DNA from: an uncultured Saprospiraceae bacterium
GTDB taxonomy: Bacteria; Bacteroidota; Bacteroidia; Chitinophagales; Saprospiraceae
Assembly (NCBI GenBank): GCA_937127195.1
Contig: CAKZLT010000213.1
Location: forward strand, 1 to 10,994
Direction of reading: 5' to 3'
Length of the DNA: 10,994 nucleotides
Position numbers and translations under genes: made by a program. Below the pieces are notes generated by a model. It was given only the letters and a program-made list of their open reading frames with translations, was not told the DNA's origin and searched no databases. This document shows, piece after piece, positions 1-7,892 of this stretch (its first letter is position 1; each line of letters begins with the position of its first letter).

Positions 1-1
1 T

Positions 2-376
2 AAAATTTTCCAAATAATAGGTGAAGTGGCCTATGTGAGAGCCAAGCCAAGCATCGAAAAAGCATTGCAAGGAGAGTTTGTTTCTTACGAGTTCGAATTG
101 GATAGCACTGAAATTCCAAGAATACTACAAGTACATTACGTACCCGATTTTATCGATGAAGCGAATCTCACTGAAGGGGTACGTGGCTTTTTTATGATGG
201 CTTTAGATTACCAAACGGGCTTGTTTTTTATATTCGCACCTTTGTTTATGACTTTTCTCTTGACAAAAGTCTCTGGCGTGGCAATGCTTGAAGTCAAGCA
301 AAAGAATACAAAACCTAAGTATGCCGATTATATTAGGCGCACTTCTTCATTTTTTCCGTGGTTGCCTAGAAAGTAA
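2..376 (+). pseudogene. Chimeric remnant: PAS domain fragment fused to DUF1295 C-terminal tail
   Basis: The frame is open to the left window edge, so the true start is not visible; the first in-window start candidate is GTG at 26. Counting from that GTG, residues 1 to about 61 read like the second half of a PAS sensor domain: the helix with PSIEKALQGEFVSYEFEL, then RILQVHYVPDF, then the closing strand VRGFFMMALD. From about residue 63 the character changes abruptly to a hydrophobic helix (LFFIFAPLFMTFLL) followed by KVSGVAMLE and YADYIRRTSSFFPWLPRK. That is the typical last transmembrane segment and C-terminus of DUF1295 / steroid 5-alpha-reductase-like membrane proteins. The switch falls near nucleotides 206-214. 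Both halves are incomplete, so I infer a deletion or recombination scar that joined two genes in frame rather than a working protein. A genuine PAS gene with a replaced tail cannot be excluded because the 5' part lies outside the window. Confidence 0.6.
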
Positions 377-442
377 AAGTATCTCGAATTACGTATTCAA
401 GCCGTTTTGACAGATGAATACTTTGAAAGTGATATGGCATGA

Positions 443-550
443 ATGAATATTCTGGAAATAAAAACTATCGCGATTAATTTACCTAATGCTGAAAAAGATA
501 TTCCTGTTGATGTTACTTTTAAGCAAGGTGTAAAAGTGCTTGGGTTTTAG
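443..550 (+). pseudogene. Short unassigned coding-like stretch, 35 codons
   Basis: An ATG at 443 directly follows a TGA at 440-442 and opens 35 codons ending in TAG, starting MNILEIKTIAINLPNAEKD and ending FKQGVKVLGF. It lies in the same reading frame as the PAS/DUF1295 remnant. The intervening codons 377-439 are also open and protein-like (YLELRIQAVLTDEYFESDMA). The composition looks like real coding sequence, but I do not recognise a family. It could be a further fragment of a decayed gene or simply a chance open frame. The terminator just downstream would fit the end of a former transcription unit. Confidence 0.25.
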
Positions 551-575
551 AATTCAAGTTCTTATAAAATAATTG

Positions 576-612
576 AAGCCTATATTTTCAATGTTTAAAA
601 TATAGGCTTTTT
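576..612 (+). terminator. Intrinsic terminator hairpin
   Basis: A perfect 13-base inverted repeat (AAGCCTATATTTT at 576-588 and AAAATATAGGCTT at 597-609) encloses an 8-base loop and runs into a short T tract. The GCC/GGC core lies near the base of an otherwise A/T stem. The symmetric A/T flanks would let it work in both directions. It closes the remnant block at 1-550 and insulates it from the macroglobulin gene. Confidence 0.7.
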
Positions 613-945
613 AAATTTCAAAATTAACAAAACTACGTCACACTCCTTTCTATAAAAAATCCTATTTTATATTAGTTTAATTTCAATATTTCTAAAAAAA
701 TGTGCAAATTAGGTAAATACTGTCTATACAAGGTCATTTAAGAATAAATTGAATAATTACCAGTTTACATTTACGTTATAATAATATGTTCAATGAAATG
801 ACTTTTTAGCAGTAAATGAGTCTAAAAGAATGCAATTGGGTATTTGAAAAGCTTCTAGAAATGCTTTTATAGCCAAAACCTTGATATATTACCAATAAGC
901 ATTAATCTATCATTGTACTTTATTCATATCAGAAAATCAAAACGG
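613..945. other. AT-rich intergenic region upstream of the macroglobulin gene
   Basis: This stretch contains no convincing gene: stop codons are frequent in all frames and the composition is strongly A/T. It must hold the promoter of the macroglobulin gene, since a terminator lies immediately upstream. I found no perfect match to the Bacteroidota -7 element TAnnTTTG. The best partial candidate is listed separately. Confidence 0.6.
881..915 (+). promoter_or_regulatory. Weak candidate Bacteroidota promoter for the macroglobulin gene
   Basis: TTG at 881-883 could act as the -33 element and TATCATTG at 908-915 matches the TAnnTTTG -7 consensus at all but one base. The 24-base spacing is slightly longer than usual. 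Transcription would begin about 20-25 bases before the ATG at 946, a plausible short leader. This is the best match in the region, but such partial matches are expected by chance in AT-rich DNA. Confidence 0.2.
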
Positions 946-3900
946 ATGAAACAAATCCTAGTTATACTAACCGTCGCCCTATTAACCATAGGCATTATTA
1001 TTACCGCTTTCGGTTTTCAAAATCCTGTATCACAGATGAACAATAATTTTTATGACTACGACAAATCGTGGTCAGAGGTAGATTCTCTCGAAAAAATCAG
1101 ACAAGTCCAAACGGCTCAAAAGAAAGTCGAAGAGATTTATACTCAAGCCAAAAAAGATAAAAACGACCAACAAATCGTTAAATCCGTATTTTATAAAGCT
1201 CGTTATCAAACCTATGGCAGTGATGACGCTTATAATTCAATGGTTAATTTGTATAAAAAAGAATTAGAAGTTGCCAATCCTACGACTAAAGCTATTTTCC
1301 ATTCTTTACTCGGTACTTTTTATTCAAAATATTTAGATAATAATCGTTGGAAACTTCGTAACGTAACGACAACCGACAAAAAGCCAAATCCCGATGACAT
1401 CGAAACTTGGAGTGCAAAGGATTTGACAGCAGCAGCTTTTGAGCATTTCAAAGCTTCTATTCAAAACAAAGAATTGGCTAATTTGCCCATTGAAGATTTT
1501 GAGATTTTAATTAAAAAAGGTGAAAACAAAATGCTTCGCCCGACGCTTTTTGATGTTTTGGGACATCGCGCATTAGACTTTTTTACCAATGAAAGAAGCT
1601 ACTTAAATAAGCCCGCGGATAAATTTGAACTGGATAACGCTGCCATTTTCGGAGATGTAGCTACATTTGTTTCTACCAAATTTGAACAAAAGGAAAGCCT
1701 TTCTGAAAAGTACGAAACCTTACTTTTATTTCAAACCTTATTAGATAATCACAAGAACGACGGCACACCTGCGGCACTTGTTGATACGGATTTGAAGCGT
1801 TTGAAATATGTCAAAAATCACGCAATTATAGCTGACAAAGACGAATTGTATTTGAATGCATTGAATACTCTAAAAAAGAAATACAAGAAAGACGAAGCCG
1901 CTGCTGAAATTGCCGTTTATATCGGAAATGAATTCTATAAAACAGGGCAAAAATATGACAAATACGACAAAGAACAACGTTATAAATGGGATTGGAAACG
2001 CGCTTTTGAAGAGTATGAAGAGGCTATTAGAGATTTCCCAGATAGTTATGGCGGCAAGTTAGCACAGTATCATCAGGCTCGTTTGATGCAAAAAAATCTT
2101 ACCATTGGCTCAGAAAAAGTCAACGTTCCAGACCAAAACATTCTGACATGGATTGAATATAGAAATGTACCCAAAGTCTATTTCAAAATCGTTATGGTTG
2201 ATGAAAAAACACGCGATTCTTTTAGAGATAAGAACAGATTTGAAGAGTTAGTTATTTTAAATAACTTGCCAATTTACAGAAATTGGGTAACTGATTTGCC
2301 AAGTGATGGCGACTTACATACGCATCGAACAGAAATCAAAATTGATGGACTTCCGAACGGCGAATTTTACGTTTTGGCTAGTGATAACGAATATTTTTCT
2401 TCTGATTATCAGGCTGTTGCTATGATGTTTTTGCGTGTTTCTAATTTGTCTTATTTTTCAAAAAGCAGAAAAAATGGACTTAATCAATTCTACGTTGTTG
2501 ATAGAATGACAGGAAAACCATTGGGAGGCGTAACCGCAGAATTTTATAGAAATAAATACAATTCACTGACTCGTAAGTATAAAATTGTCAAAATAGGCGA
2601 AGCTATTTCTAGTAATGATGGCAAAGTTTCTAATCCTTCTAATGAAAAACAACGCTATTATATCAAACTTCGTAAAGATGATGATTACCTTAGTTTTGAT
2701 GACAAAATGCACTATGAATATGTTTATAGAGAAGATACTGTAAGCAAAACGGCATCAACAGAGTTTTTTCTTGACCGAGCGATTTATCGTCCAGGTCAAA
2801 CCGTTTATTTTAAAGGATTACTTTTAGAAAAGAACTATAAGGGCATTCCCAAAATCATAGCGAATCAAAAAGTTACTGTAAAATTATATGATGCAAACTA
2901 TCAAGTCGCTGCCGAACAAGAATTTACTAGTAATGAATTCGGAACATTTAATGGTAGTTTTAAAGCTCCTCAAGGTGGCTTATTAGGGCAAATGTACCTT
3001 CAAAGCAGCTACGGTACGCATAGTAATAACAAATATTTCAGAGTAGAAGAATACAAAAGACCTAAGTTTGAAGTCAAATTTGATGAACTTGCAGGTAGTT
3101 TCAAACTTAACGAAACCATTAATGTAACAGGTCAAGCAAAAGCTTATGCTGGCAATAATATTGATAATGCAAAAGTAACTTATCGTGTTGTTCGTAACGT
3201 TTCTTATCCATATTGGAGATGGTGGTGGGGCTATCCGCCAACAGTTGGAAGTCAAGAAATCGCTAAAGGCGAGACCGTAACCGATACCAACGGACAATTC
3301 AAAATTGACTTCACAGCTATTCCCGATTATAGTCAAAAAGAATCGAGTTCGCCTCAATTCAACTATGAAGTCAGCGTAGATGTAATTGACATTACTGGAG
3401 AAACCCACAGTCAAACGACCAACGTTTCAGTTGGATATATTGCAATGAAAGCCGACGTAATGGTTGCTGCTCAGGTTGATAAAGCGAATTTTGACTCGGT
3501 GGTTATTTCCACTCAAAACCTAAATGGCGCGTATGAAGCCGCCAAAGGTTTAATTACAATTTATCCGCTGAAAGCACCAAATCGCGTTTTCAAAGACAGG
3601 TATTGGGAAAAACCAGACCGCCCTTCTATGACGAAAAAAGCGTTTTATGCTAGCATTCCTAGTTATGCTTATTCTGATGAAAATGAGCCGATTAATTGGG
3701 AAGAAGACGTTCCCGTTTTGATAAAGAACTTTGATACTGACCAATCCAAAGCGATTGTTTTTTCTAAGAAAGAACGAAAAAAATTAAAAGCAGGACAGTA
3801 TAAAATAATACTTAAAACACAGGACAAGTTCGGAAAAGCAATCGAAGTTATTAAGATTTTTGAAGTATTTGACTTAAAAGCGGCTAAAGTTCCTGATTAT

Positions 3901-6900
3901 GTTAGTAGCTGGTTTCATACCGAAAATAAAGCTTATGAACCTGGAGAAACTGCTCCTATTTATTTTGGTTCAGCATATTATCGTTCATTTCTTTTGTATG
4001 AAATATATGACAATGAAAGAAATTTAATTCGTTCAGAATGGGTAGTAGCTGGAAATATTCATCAATTAAGAATACCAATTTTGGAAAGCTACCGTGGAAA
4101 TATTGGTATTGCCTTGTCCTTTGTAACAGACAATCGTAGTTACAATTTTAACAAAACGATAGCCGTTCCATGGACAAATAAGGATTTGACTATTGAATAC
4201 GAAACGTTCAGAGACAAGCTACTTCCTGGTCAAAAGGAAGAATGGCGTATCAAAATATCTGGCAACAAAAAAGAGAAAGTCGCTGCCGAAGTTGTCGCTG
4301 CCATGTATGACCAATCATTAGATGCTTTTGCTGCTAATAACTGGTTTTTAAATCCATATCCGAGCAGTTACCCAACTGATAGAACCGACTTTCACACCAA
4401 TTTTTCAGCGGTAGGAAGTAGCTTAATTGCAAGTGGCTGGCAACCTAATTTCCCCTATGTGTCGAGGAGTTATCCGAAATTAAATTTATTCAATATATTT
4501 AATTCGCCTAGAAACTATGGCTACATGGCAGAATCTAGACGTAGTAAATCTGCCCCTAGAATGTCAAAAACACCTGCGCCAGCAATGTCTGCGCCTGTGA
4601 TGGAAGCAGAAGAATCAATGGATGAAATGGTGCTTTCTGATGTCAATAATGGTGCTTTCGAACCAGTGGAAGAAAGTAAAAAACCTTCTAATGCACCAAA
4701 AGAGGATGTTTCTGATGTAAAAGTGCGTACCAACTTAAACGAAACGGTCTTTTTTAAACCAGAACTCAAAACAGATGAAGAAGGAAACCTTATCATCAAT
4801 TTTACGATGAATGAAGCTTTGACTCGTTGGAAGTTTTTACTTTTCGCTCATACCAAGGATTTGTCTTCTGCGGTTTCGACAAAGCAAGTTGTTACTCAAA
4901 AAGACTTGATGGTTCAACCAAATCCGCCACGTTTCTTTAGAGAAAATGACGAAATTCATTTTACCGCAAAAGTTTCTAACTTATCGGAAGGCGACTTGAC
5001 GGGAACGGCAGAGTTACAACTTTTCGATGCATTAAGTATGAAACGTATCGATGTGCTTTTAAAAAACAATGCGCCTTCTATTAATTTTGATGCTAAAAAA
5101 GGGCAGTCTGCACCGCTTTCTTGGAAATTGAATATTCCAGATAGTGGCTTGTCTGGTGTTTTGTATCGCGTCGTGGCGAAAGCTGGAAAACACTCTGATG
5201 GAGAAGAAAATGCTTTACCTGTTTTGACGGATAGAATGCTGATTACCGAAACGATGCCAATGTCAGTCAGAGGCGGGCAAACAAAGGATTTTACTTTCAA
5301 AGCGATGGAAAAAGCATCAAAATCCGCTTCTTTGAAGCATCATAAAGCGACTTTGGAATTTACTTCTAATCCTGCTTGGTATGCGGTTCAGGCATTGCCT
5401 TATCTGATGGAATATCCTTACGAATGTACCGAACAGGTTTTTAGTCGATACTATGCAAATAGCTTGGCCGCTTCGGTTACAAGTTCGCAACCAAAGATTA
5501 AAAGCGTTTTTGAAAAATGGAAAAACACCAAATCAGAAGCACTTCAATCTAACTTGAGTAAAAATCAAGACTTGAAATACGCGCTTTTGGAAGAAACGCC
5601 GTGGGTTTTGGCTGCTCAAAATGAAGCCACACAAAAGCAAAATATTGGTTTGTTATTCGACTTGACCAAAATGGAAAACGAACTCAGCGATGCCATGAAA
5701 AAAATTCAAGATAGGCAACTATCAAATGGTGGATTTGCTTGGTTTCCTGGCGGAAAAGACTCGTGGTATATTACACAATACATCGTGGAAGGCATGGGTC
5801 ATTTGAAGCATTTGGGGGTAAATGAACAGCTTTCGGGCATTCAAAACCTAAAAGGAATGGATAAAGTCCTAGCGAATGCAGTCAAATATACTGATGATAG
5901 AATAGTTGAACGATACGAAAGATTAGAAAAACGTGTCAAGAAAAAATTAACAACTTTTGAAGAGAATCAATTATCTTATTTAGATGTTCATTTCTTATAT
6001 ACGCGCTCTTTTTATCCAGAGATTCCTTTATCAAAAAAGACACAAAAAGTCCACGATTATTTCATGGGGCAAGCCAAAAAATATTGGATGAAACATGGTT
6101 TATATAGTCAAGGAATGCTTGCATTGGCACTCAATCGTGGTGAAGAAAAAGCAACTGCTGACTTGATAGTTAAAGGTTTGCGCGAGACTTCTGCTGATAG
6201 CGAAGAGTTGGGAATGCACTGGAAATACGATACTGGCTATTATTGGTATCAGCTTCCGATTGAGACGCACGCCATGATGATAGAAGTATTTTCTGAGATT
6301 GCAAAAGATGAAAAAGCCGTTAATAGCTTGAAACTTTGGATGCTAAAAAATAAACAAACTACTCATTGGAAGACAACAAAAGCGACTTCAGCGGCTGTTT
6401 ACGCGCTTTTGATGAATGGTGATAATTGGCTTTTGGAAGACCAAGATATTAATATTACCATTGGTGGCGATTTGCTTGACCAATCTGATATTCAGAAAGA
6501 AGCTGGAACGGGACACTTTAAAGTCGATTGGAAAGCTGATGAAGTCAAAGCAGATATGGCAAATATCAAAATTAAAAATCCAAATAAATCGCCAGCATGG
6601 GGCGCAATGTATTGGCAATATTTTGAGGATTATGATAAAATCAAAAGCTTTGAAGATACACCTTTAAAGATTGTCAAGACACTTTACAAGGAAGTTGTCA
6701 CAGATGAAGGACTTGAATTACAGAGTATTACAGAAAATTCTCCTATCAAAGTTGGTGATAAATTGAAAGTCAGAATTGAACTTCGAGTCGATAGAGCAAT
6801 GGAATATGTTCATTTGAAAGATATGCGCGCTAGTGGTTTTGAGCCAATCAATGTGATGAGCCAATACAAATGGCAAGCAGGTTTGGGCTATTACGAAAGT

Positions 6901-7080
6901 ACGCGTGATGCAGCGACGAATTTCTTTATTTCTTATTTGCCGAAAGGTACTTACGTTTTTGAATATCCAATGCGCGCGATTCATAAAGGCGATTTCTCGA
7001 ATGGAATAACGACGCTGCAATGTATGTACGCGCCAGAATTCACCAGTCATTCGGAAGGTATTCGAGTGAAAGTGAAGTAA
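946..7080 (+). CDS. Alpha-2-macroglobulin family protein with intact thioester motif
   Basis: This is a giant extracytoplasmic protein (2,044 residues) of the bacterial alpha-2-macroglobulin family, whose members are thought to trap attacking proteases through a reactive thioester. I chose ATG 946 because it gives a normal signal or anchor segment (MKQILVILTVALLTIGIIIT); the in-frame TTG at 913 would add 11 residues. There is no lipobox Cys. Residues about 35-480 are helix-rich and TPR-like. The MG2 hallmark DRAIYRPGQTVYFKG starts at residue 610, and an aromatic patch YPYWRWWWG at 754-762. A low-complexity Ala/Pro/Ser/Met/Glu linker (about 1197-1256) precedes the A2M core, RTNLNETVFF from 1261. 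The thioester motif is C1494-T-E-Q1497 in YPYECTEQ, followed by the helical thioester domain with NGGFAWFPGG near 1595. The C-terminal domain contains MRASGFEP and STRDAATNFF. Length and order match long Bacteroidota homologues. No PBP1c gene, the usual enterobacterial partner, lies nearby. The substrate is unknown. Confidence 0.93.
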   Translation: MKQILVILTVALLTIGIIITAFGFQNPVSQMNNNFYDYDKSWSEVDSLEKIRQVQTAQKKVEEIYTQAKKDKNDQQIVKSVFYKARYQTYGSDDAYNSMVNLYKKELEVANPTTKAIFHSLLGTFYSKYLDNNRWKLRNVTTTDKKPNPDDIETWSAKDLTAAAFEHFKASIQNKELANLPIEDFEILIKKGENKMLRPTLFDVLGHRALDFFTNERSYLNKPADKFELDNAAIFGDVATFVSTKFEQKESLSEKYETLLLFQTLLDNHKNDGTPAALVDTDLKRLKYVKNHAIIADKDELYLNALNTLKKKYKKDEAAAEIAVYIGNEFYKTGQKYDKYDKEQRYKWDWKRAFEEYEEAIRDFPDSYGGKLAQYHQARLMQKNLTIGSEKVNVPDQNILTWIEYRNVPKVYFKIVMVDEKTRDSFRDKNRFEELVILNNLPIYRNWVTDLPSDGDLHTHRTEIKIDGLPNGEFYVLASDNEYFSSDYQAVAMMFLRVSNLSYFSKSRKNGLNQFYVVDRMTGKPLGGVTAEFYRNKYNSLTRKYKIVKIGEAISSNDGKVSNPSNEKQRYYIKLRKDDDYLSFDDKMHYEYVYREDTVSKTASTEFFLDRAIYRPGQTVYFKGLLLEKNYKGIPKIIANQKVTVKLYDANYQVAAEQEFTSNEFGTFNGSFKAPQGGLLGQMYLQSSYGTHSNNKYFRVEEYKRPKFEVKFDELAGSFKLNETINVTGQAKAYAGNNIDNAKVTYRVVRNVSYPYWRWWWGYPPTVGSQEIAKGETVTDTNGQFKIDFTAIPDYSQKESSSPQFNYEVSVDVIDITGETHSQTTNVSVGYIAMKADVMVAAQVDKANFDSVVISTQNLNGAYEAAKGLITIYPLKAPNRVFKDRYWEKPDRPSMTKKAFYASIPSYAYSDENEPINWEEDVPVLIKNFDTDQSKAIVFSKKERKKLKAGQYKIILKTQDKFGKAIEVIKIFEVFDLKAAKVPDYVSSWFHTENKAYEPGETAPIYFGSAYYRSFLLYEIYDNERNLIRSEWVVAGNIHQLRIPILESYRGNIGIALSFVTDNRSYNFNKTIAVPWTNKDLTIEYETFRDKLLPGQKEEWRIKISGNKKEKVAAEVVAAMYDQSLDAFAANNWFLNPYPSSYPTDRTDFHTNFSAVGSSLIASGWQPNFPYVSRSYPKLNLFNIFNSPRNYGYMAESRRSKSAPRMSKTPAPAMSAPVMEAEESMDEMVLSDVNNGAFEPVEESKKPSNAPKEDVSDVKVRTNLNETVFFKPELKTDEEGNLIINFTMNEALTRWKFLLFAHTKDLSSAVSTKQVVTQKDLMVQPNPPRFFRENDEIHFTAKVSNLSEGDLTGTAELQLFDALSMKRIDVLLKNNAPSINFDAKKGQSAPLSWKLNIPDSGLSGVLYRVVAKAGKHSDGEENALPVLTDRMLITETMPMSVRGGQTKDFTFKAMEKASKSASLKHHKATLEFTSNPAWYAVQALPYLMEYPYECTEQVFSRYYANSLAASVTSSQPKIKSVFEKWKNTKSEALQSNLSKNQDLKYALLEETPWVLAAQNEATQKQNIGLLFDLTKMENELSDAMKKIQDRQLSNGGFAWFPGGKDSWYITQYIVEGMGHLKHLGVNEQLSGIQNLKGMDKVLANAVKYTDDRIVERYERLEKRVKKKLTTFEENQLSYLDVHFLYTRSFYPEIPLSKKTQKVHDYFMGQAKKYWMKHGLYSQGMLALALNRGEEKATADLIVKGLRETSADSEELGMHWKYDTGYYWYQLPIETHAMMIEVFSEIAKDEKAVNSLKLWMLKNKQTTHWKTTKATSAAVYALLMNGDNWLLEDQDINITIGGDLLDQSDIQKEAGTGHFKVDWKADEVKADMANIKIKNPNKSPAWGAMYWQYFEDYDKIKSFEDTPLKIVKTLYKEVVTDEGLELQSITENSPIKVGDKLKVRIELRVDRAMEYVHLKDMRASGFEPINVMSQYKWQAGLGYYESTRDAATNFFISYLPKGTYVFEYPMRAIHKGDFSNGITTLQCMYAPEFTSHSEGIRVKVK

Positions 7081-7082
7081 TA

Positions 7083-7200
7083 TTTTATTGTTGCGGGTTG
7101 CGAGTTATGGGTTGCGAGTTGGCTGCCGCTGTTAATGCAAAATCAGCGGCAGCTAACTCGCACCCCGTAACTGGCAACCCGTAACACCTTTACAATAAAA
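7083..7200. repeat. Large imperfect palindromic intergenic element with 14-base-period repeats
   Basis: Arms 7089-7131 and 7144-7186 pair over 43 positions with two mismatches and three G-U pairs around a 12-base loop (7132-7143). The outermost ends, TTTTATTGT at 7083-7091 and ACAATAAAA at 7192-7200, are also a perfect 9-base inverted repeat, offset by a few unpaired bases on the right side. The left arm contains GGGTTGCGAGTT twice (7095-7106 and 7109-7120), 14 bases apart. The right arm has two matching degenerate copies (7155-7166 and 7169-7180). The tip is a GC-rich GCTGCCGCTG / CAGCGGCAGC stem. The element is GC-richer than its surroundings. It may act as a transcription terminator or mRNA stabiliser after the macroglobulin gene, or it may be a REP/MITE-like dispersed repeat. 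No second copy lies in this window. Confidence 0.85.
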
Positions 7201-7205
7201 GCAAT

Positions 7206-7832
7206 ATGGTCAATCCAGAAATACTTCAAAGCCTAGCCAAACTAGACCCAAAACTAGAACCCGTTATCAGTCATTACGAACTCAAAGTGGAGTCGAGAGA
7301 TACCGAAGATGTATATTTTTCATTATTAAGAGCTATCAACGCACAACAATTGTCCGTAAAAGCAGCTTCAACGATTTTTGGACGATTCTTACAGTTATTT
7401 GAAAATGGTTATCCTGCGGCTTTTGTATTAAAAGATATGGATTTTGAGGCATTGAGAAGTGTTGGTTTATCTCGTCAGAAAGCAGGTTATGTGTTGAATG
7501 TAGCCAATTATTTTTATGAAAATAAACTACAAGATGCCAATTGGGAACAATATAAAGACGAGGAAATTATCGAAATGCTAACCACCATAAAAGGTGTTGG
7601 AAAATGGACGGTACAGATGATTTTGATTTTTTCGATGAATCGAATGGATGTTTTTCCGATTGATGATTTGGTGGTGCGTCAAAGTATGATTAAACTCTAT
7701 GAAGTCAATCCTGAACAGAAAAAAAAGGCATTATATAGCGAATTAACTCAAATTGCCGAAAAATGGAAGCCTTATAGAAGTGTGGCAAGTCGCTTCATGT
7801 GGAAGATGAAAGACCAAAAATGGATATTATGA
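7206..7832 (+). CDS. DNA-3-methyladenine glycosylase II family protein (AlkA-type, HhH-GPD)
   Basis: This 208-residue protein is a base-excision-repair glycosylase of the HhH-GPD superfamily, AlkA-like branch, expected to remove alkylated purines such as 3-methyladenine from DNA in the cytoplasm. The N-terminal half carries the family motif AINAQQLSVKAA (residues 43-54) and the LRSVGLSRQKAGYV segment (83-96). The helix-hairpin-helix spans about 125-141 with G130-V-G132-K-W-T135, and the catalytic aspartate is D154 in FPIDDLVVR, aligned with Asp238 of E. coli AlkA. The protein is shorter than E. coli AlkA (282 residues), lacking the N-terminal TBP-like domain, as is usual in compact family members. 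The ATG sits only five bases after the large palindrome. The gene therefore either shares the macroglobulin transcript or has a promoter inside that element. The stop overlaps nothing and is followed by a hairpin shared with convergent nusB. Lesion specificity cannot be read from sequence. Confidence 0.92.
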   Translation: MVNPEILQSLAKLDPKLEPVISHYELKVESRDTEDVYFSLLRAINAQQLSVKAASTIFGRFLQLFENGYPAAFVLKDMDFEALRSVGLSRQKAGYVLNVANYFYENKLQDANWEQYKDEEIIEMLTTIKGVGKWTVQMILIFSMNRMDVFPIDDLVVRQSMIKLYEVNPEQKKKALYSELTQIAEKWKPYRSVASRFMWKMKDQKWIL

Positions 7833-7833
7833 T

Positions 7834-7870
7834 AAAAAAGCGTCGGACGCCTTGAAGGCGTCCGACTCTT
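7834..7870 (-). terminator. Intrinsic terminator of nusB, shared by convergent genes
   Basis: GTCGGACGCCTT (7842-7853) and AAGGCGTCCGAC (7855-7866) form a perfect palindrome of 12 bases per arm, a very stable GC-rich hairpin with a tight loop. Read on the minus strand, it is followed by GCTTTTTTATC, a textbook U-tract, so it fits termination of nusB. Read on the plus strand, only CTCTTAATATT follows, so it would be a weaker stop for the glycosylase gene. Confidence 0.85.
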
Positions 7871-7892
7871 AATATTAATAAATGTCTCAGGT

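Noticed and set aside
913..945. Upstream TTG start for the macroglobulin gene (adds 11 residues)
   Set aside because: ATG at 946 gives a clean signal segment directly (one Lys, then a hydrophobic run), no Shine-Dalgarno sequence favours the TTG, and ATG starts dominate in this window.
2983..3414. Minus-strand open frame inside the macroglobulin gene
   Set aside because: It lies wholly antisense to a strongly supported coding region, and its translation resembles no family. The same applies to the other antisense frames at 3550-3744, 4521-4799, 4956-5300, 6388-6618, 6718-7050 and 10347-10547.
6416..6667. Plus-strand open frame of 83 codons in an alternate frame of the macroglobulin gene
   Set aside because: It overlaps the conserved coding frame completely and its composition is that of an out-of-frame shadow.
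7083..7200. Palindromic element as a CRISPR array or insertion-sequence remnant
   Set aside because: There are only two direct units per arm with 2-base gaps, so no spacers, and no transposase coding sequence or target-site duplication is visible.
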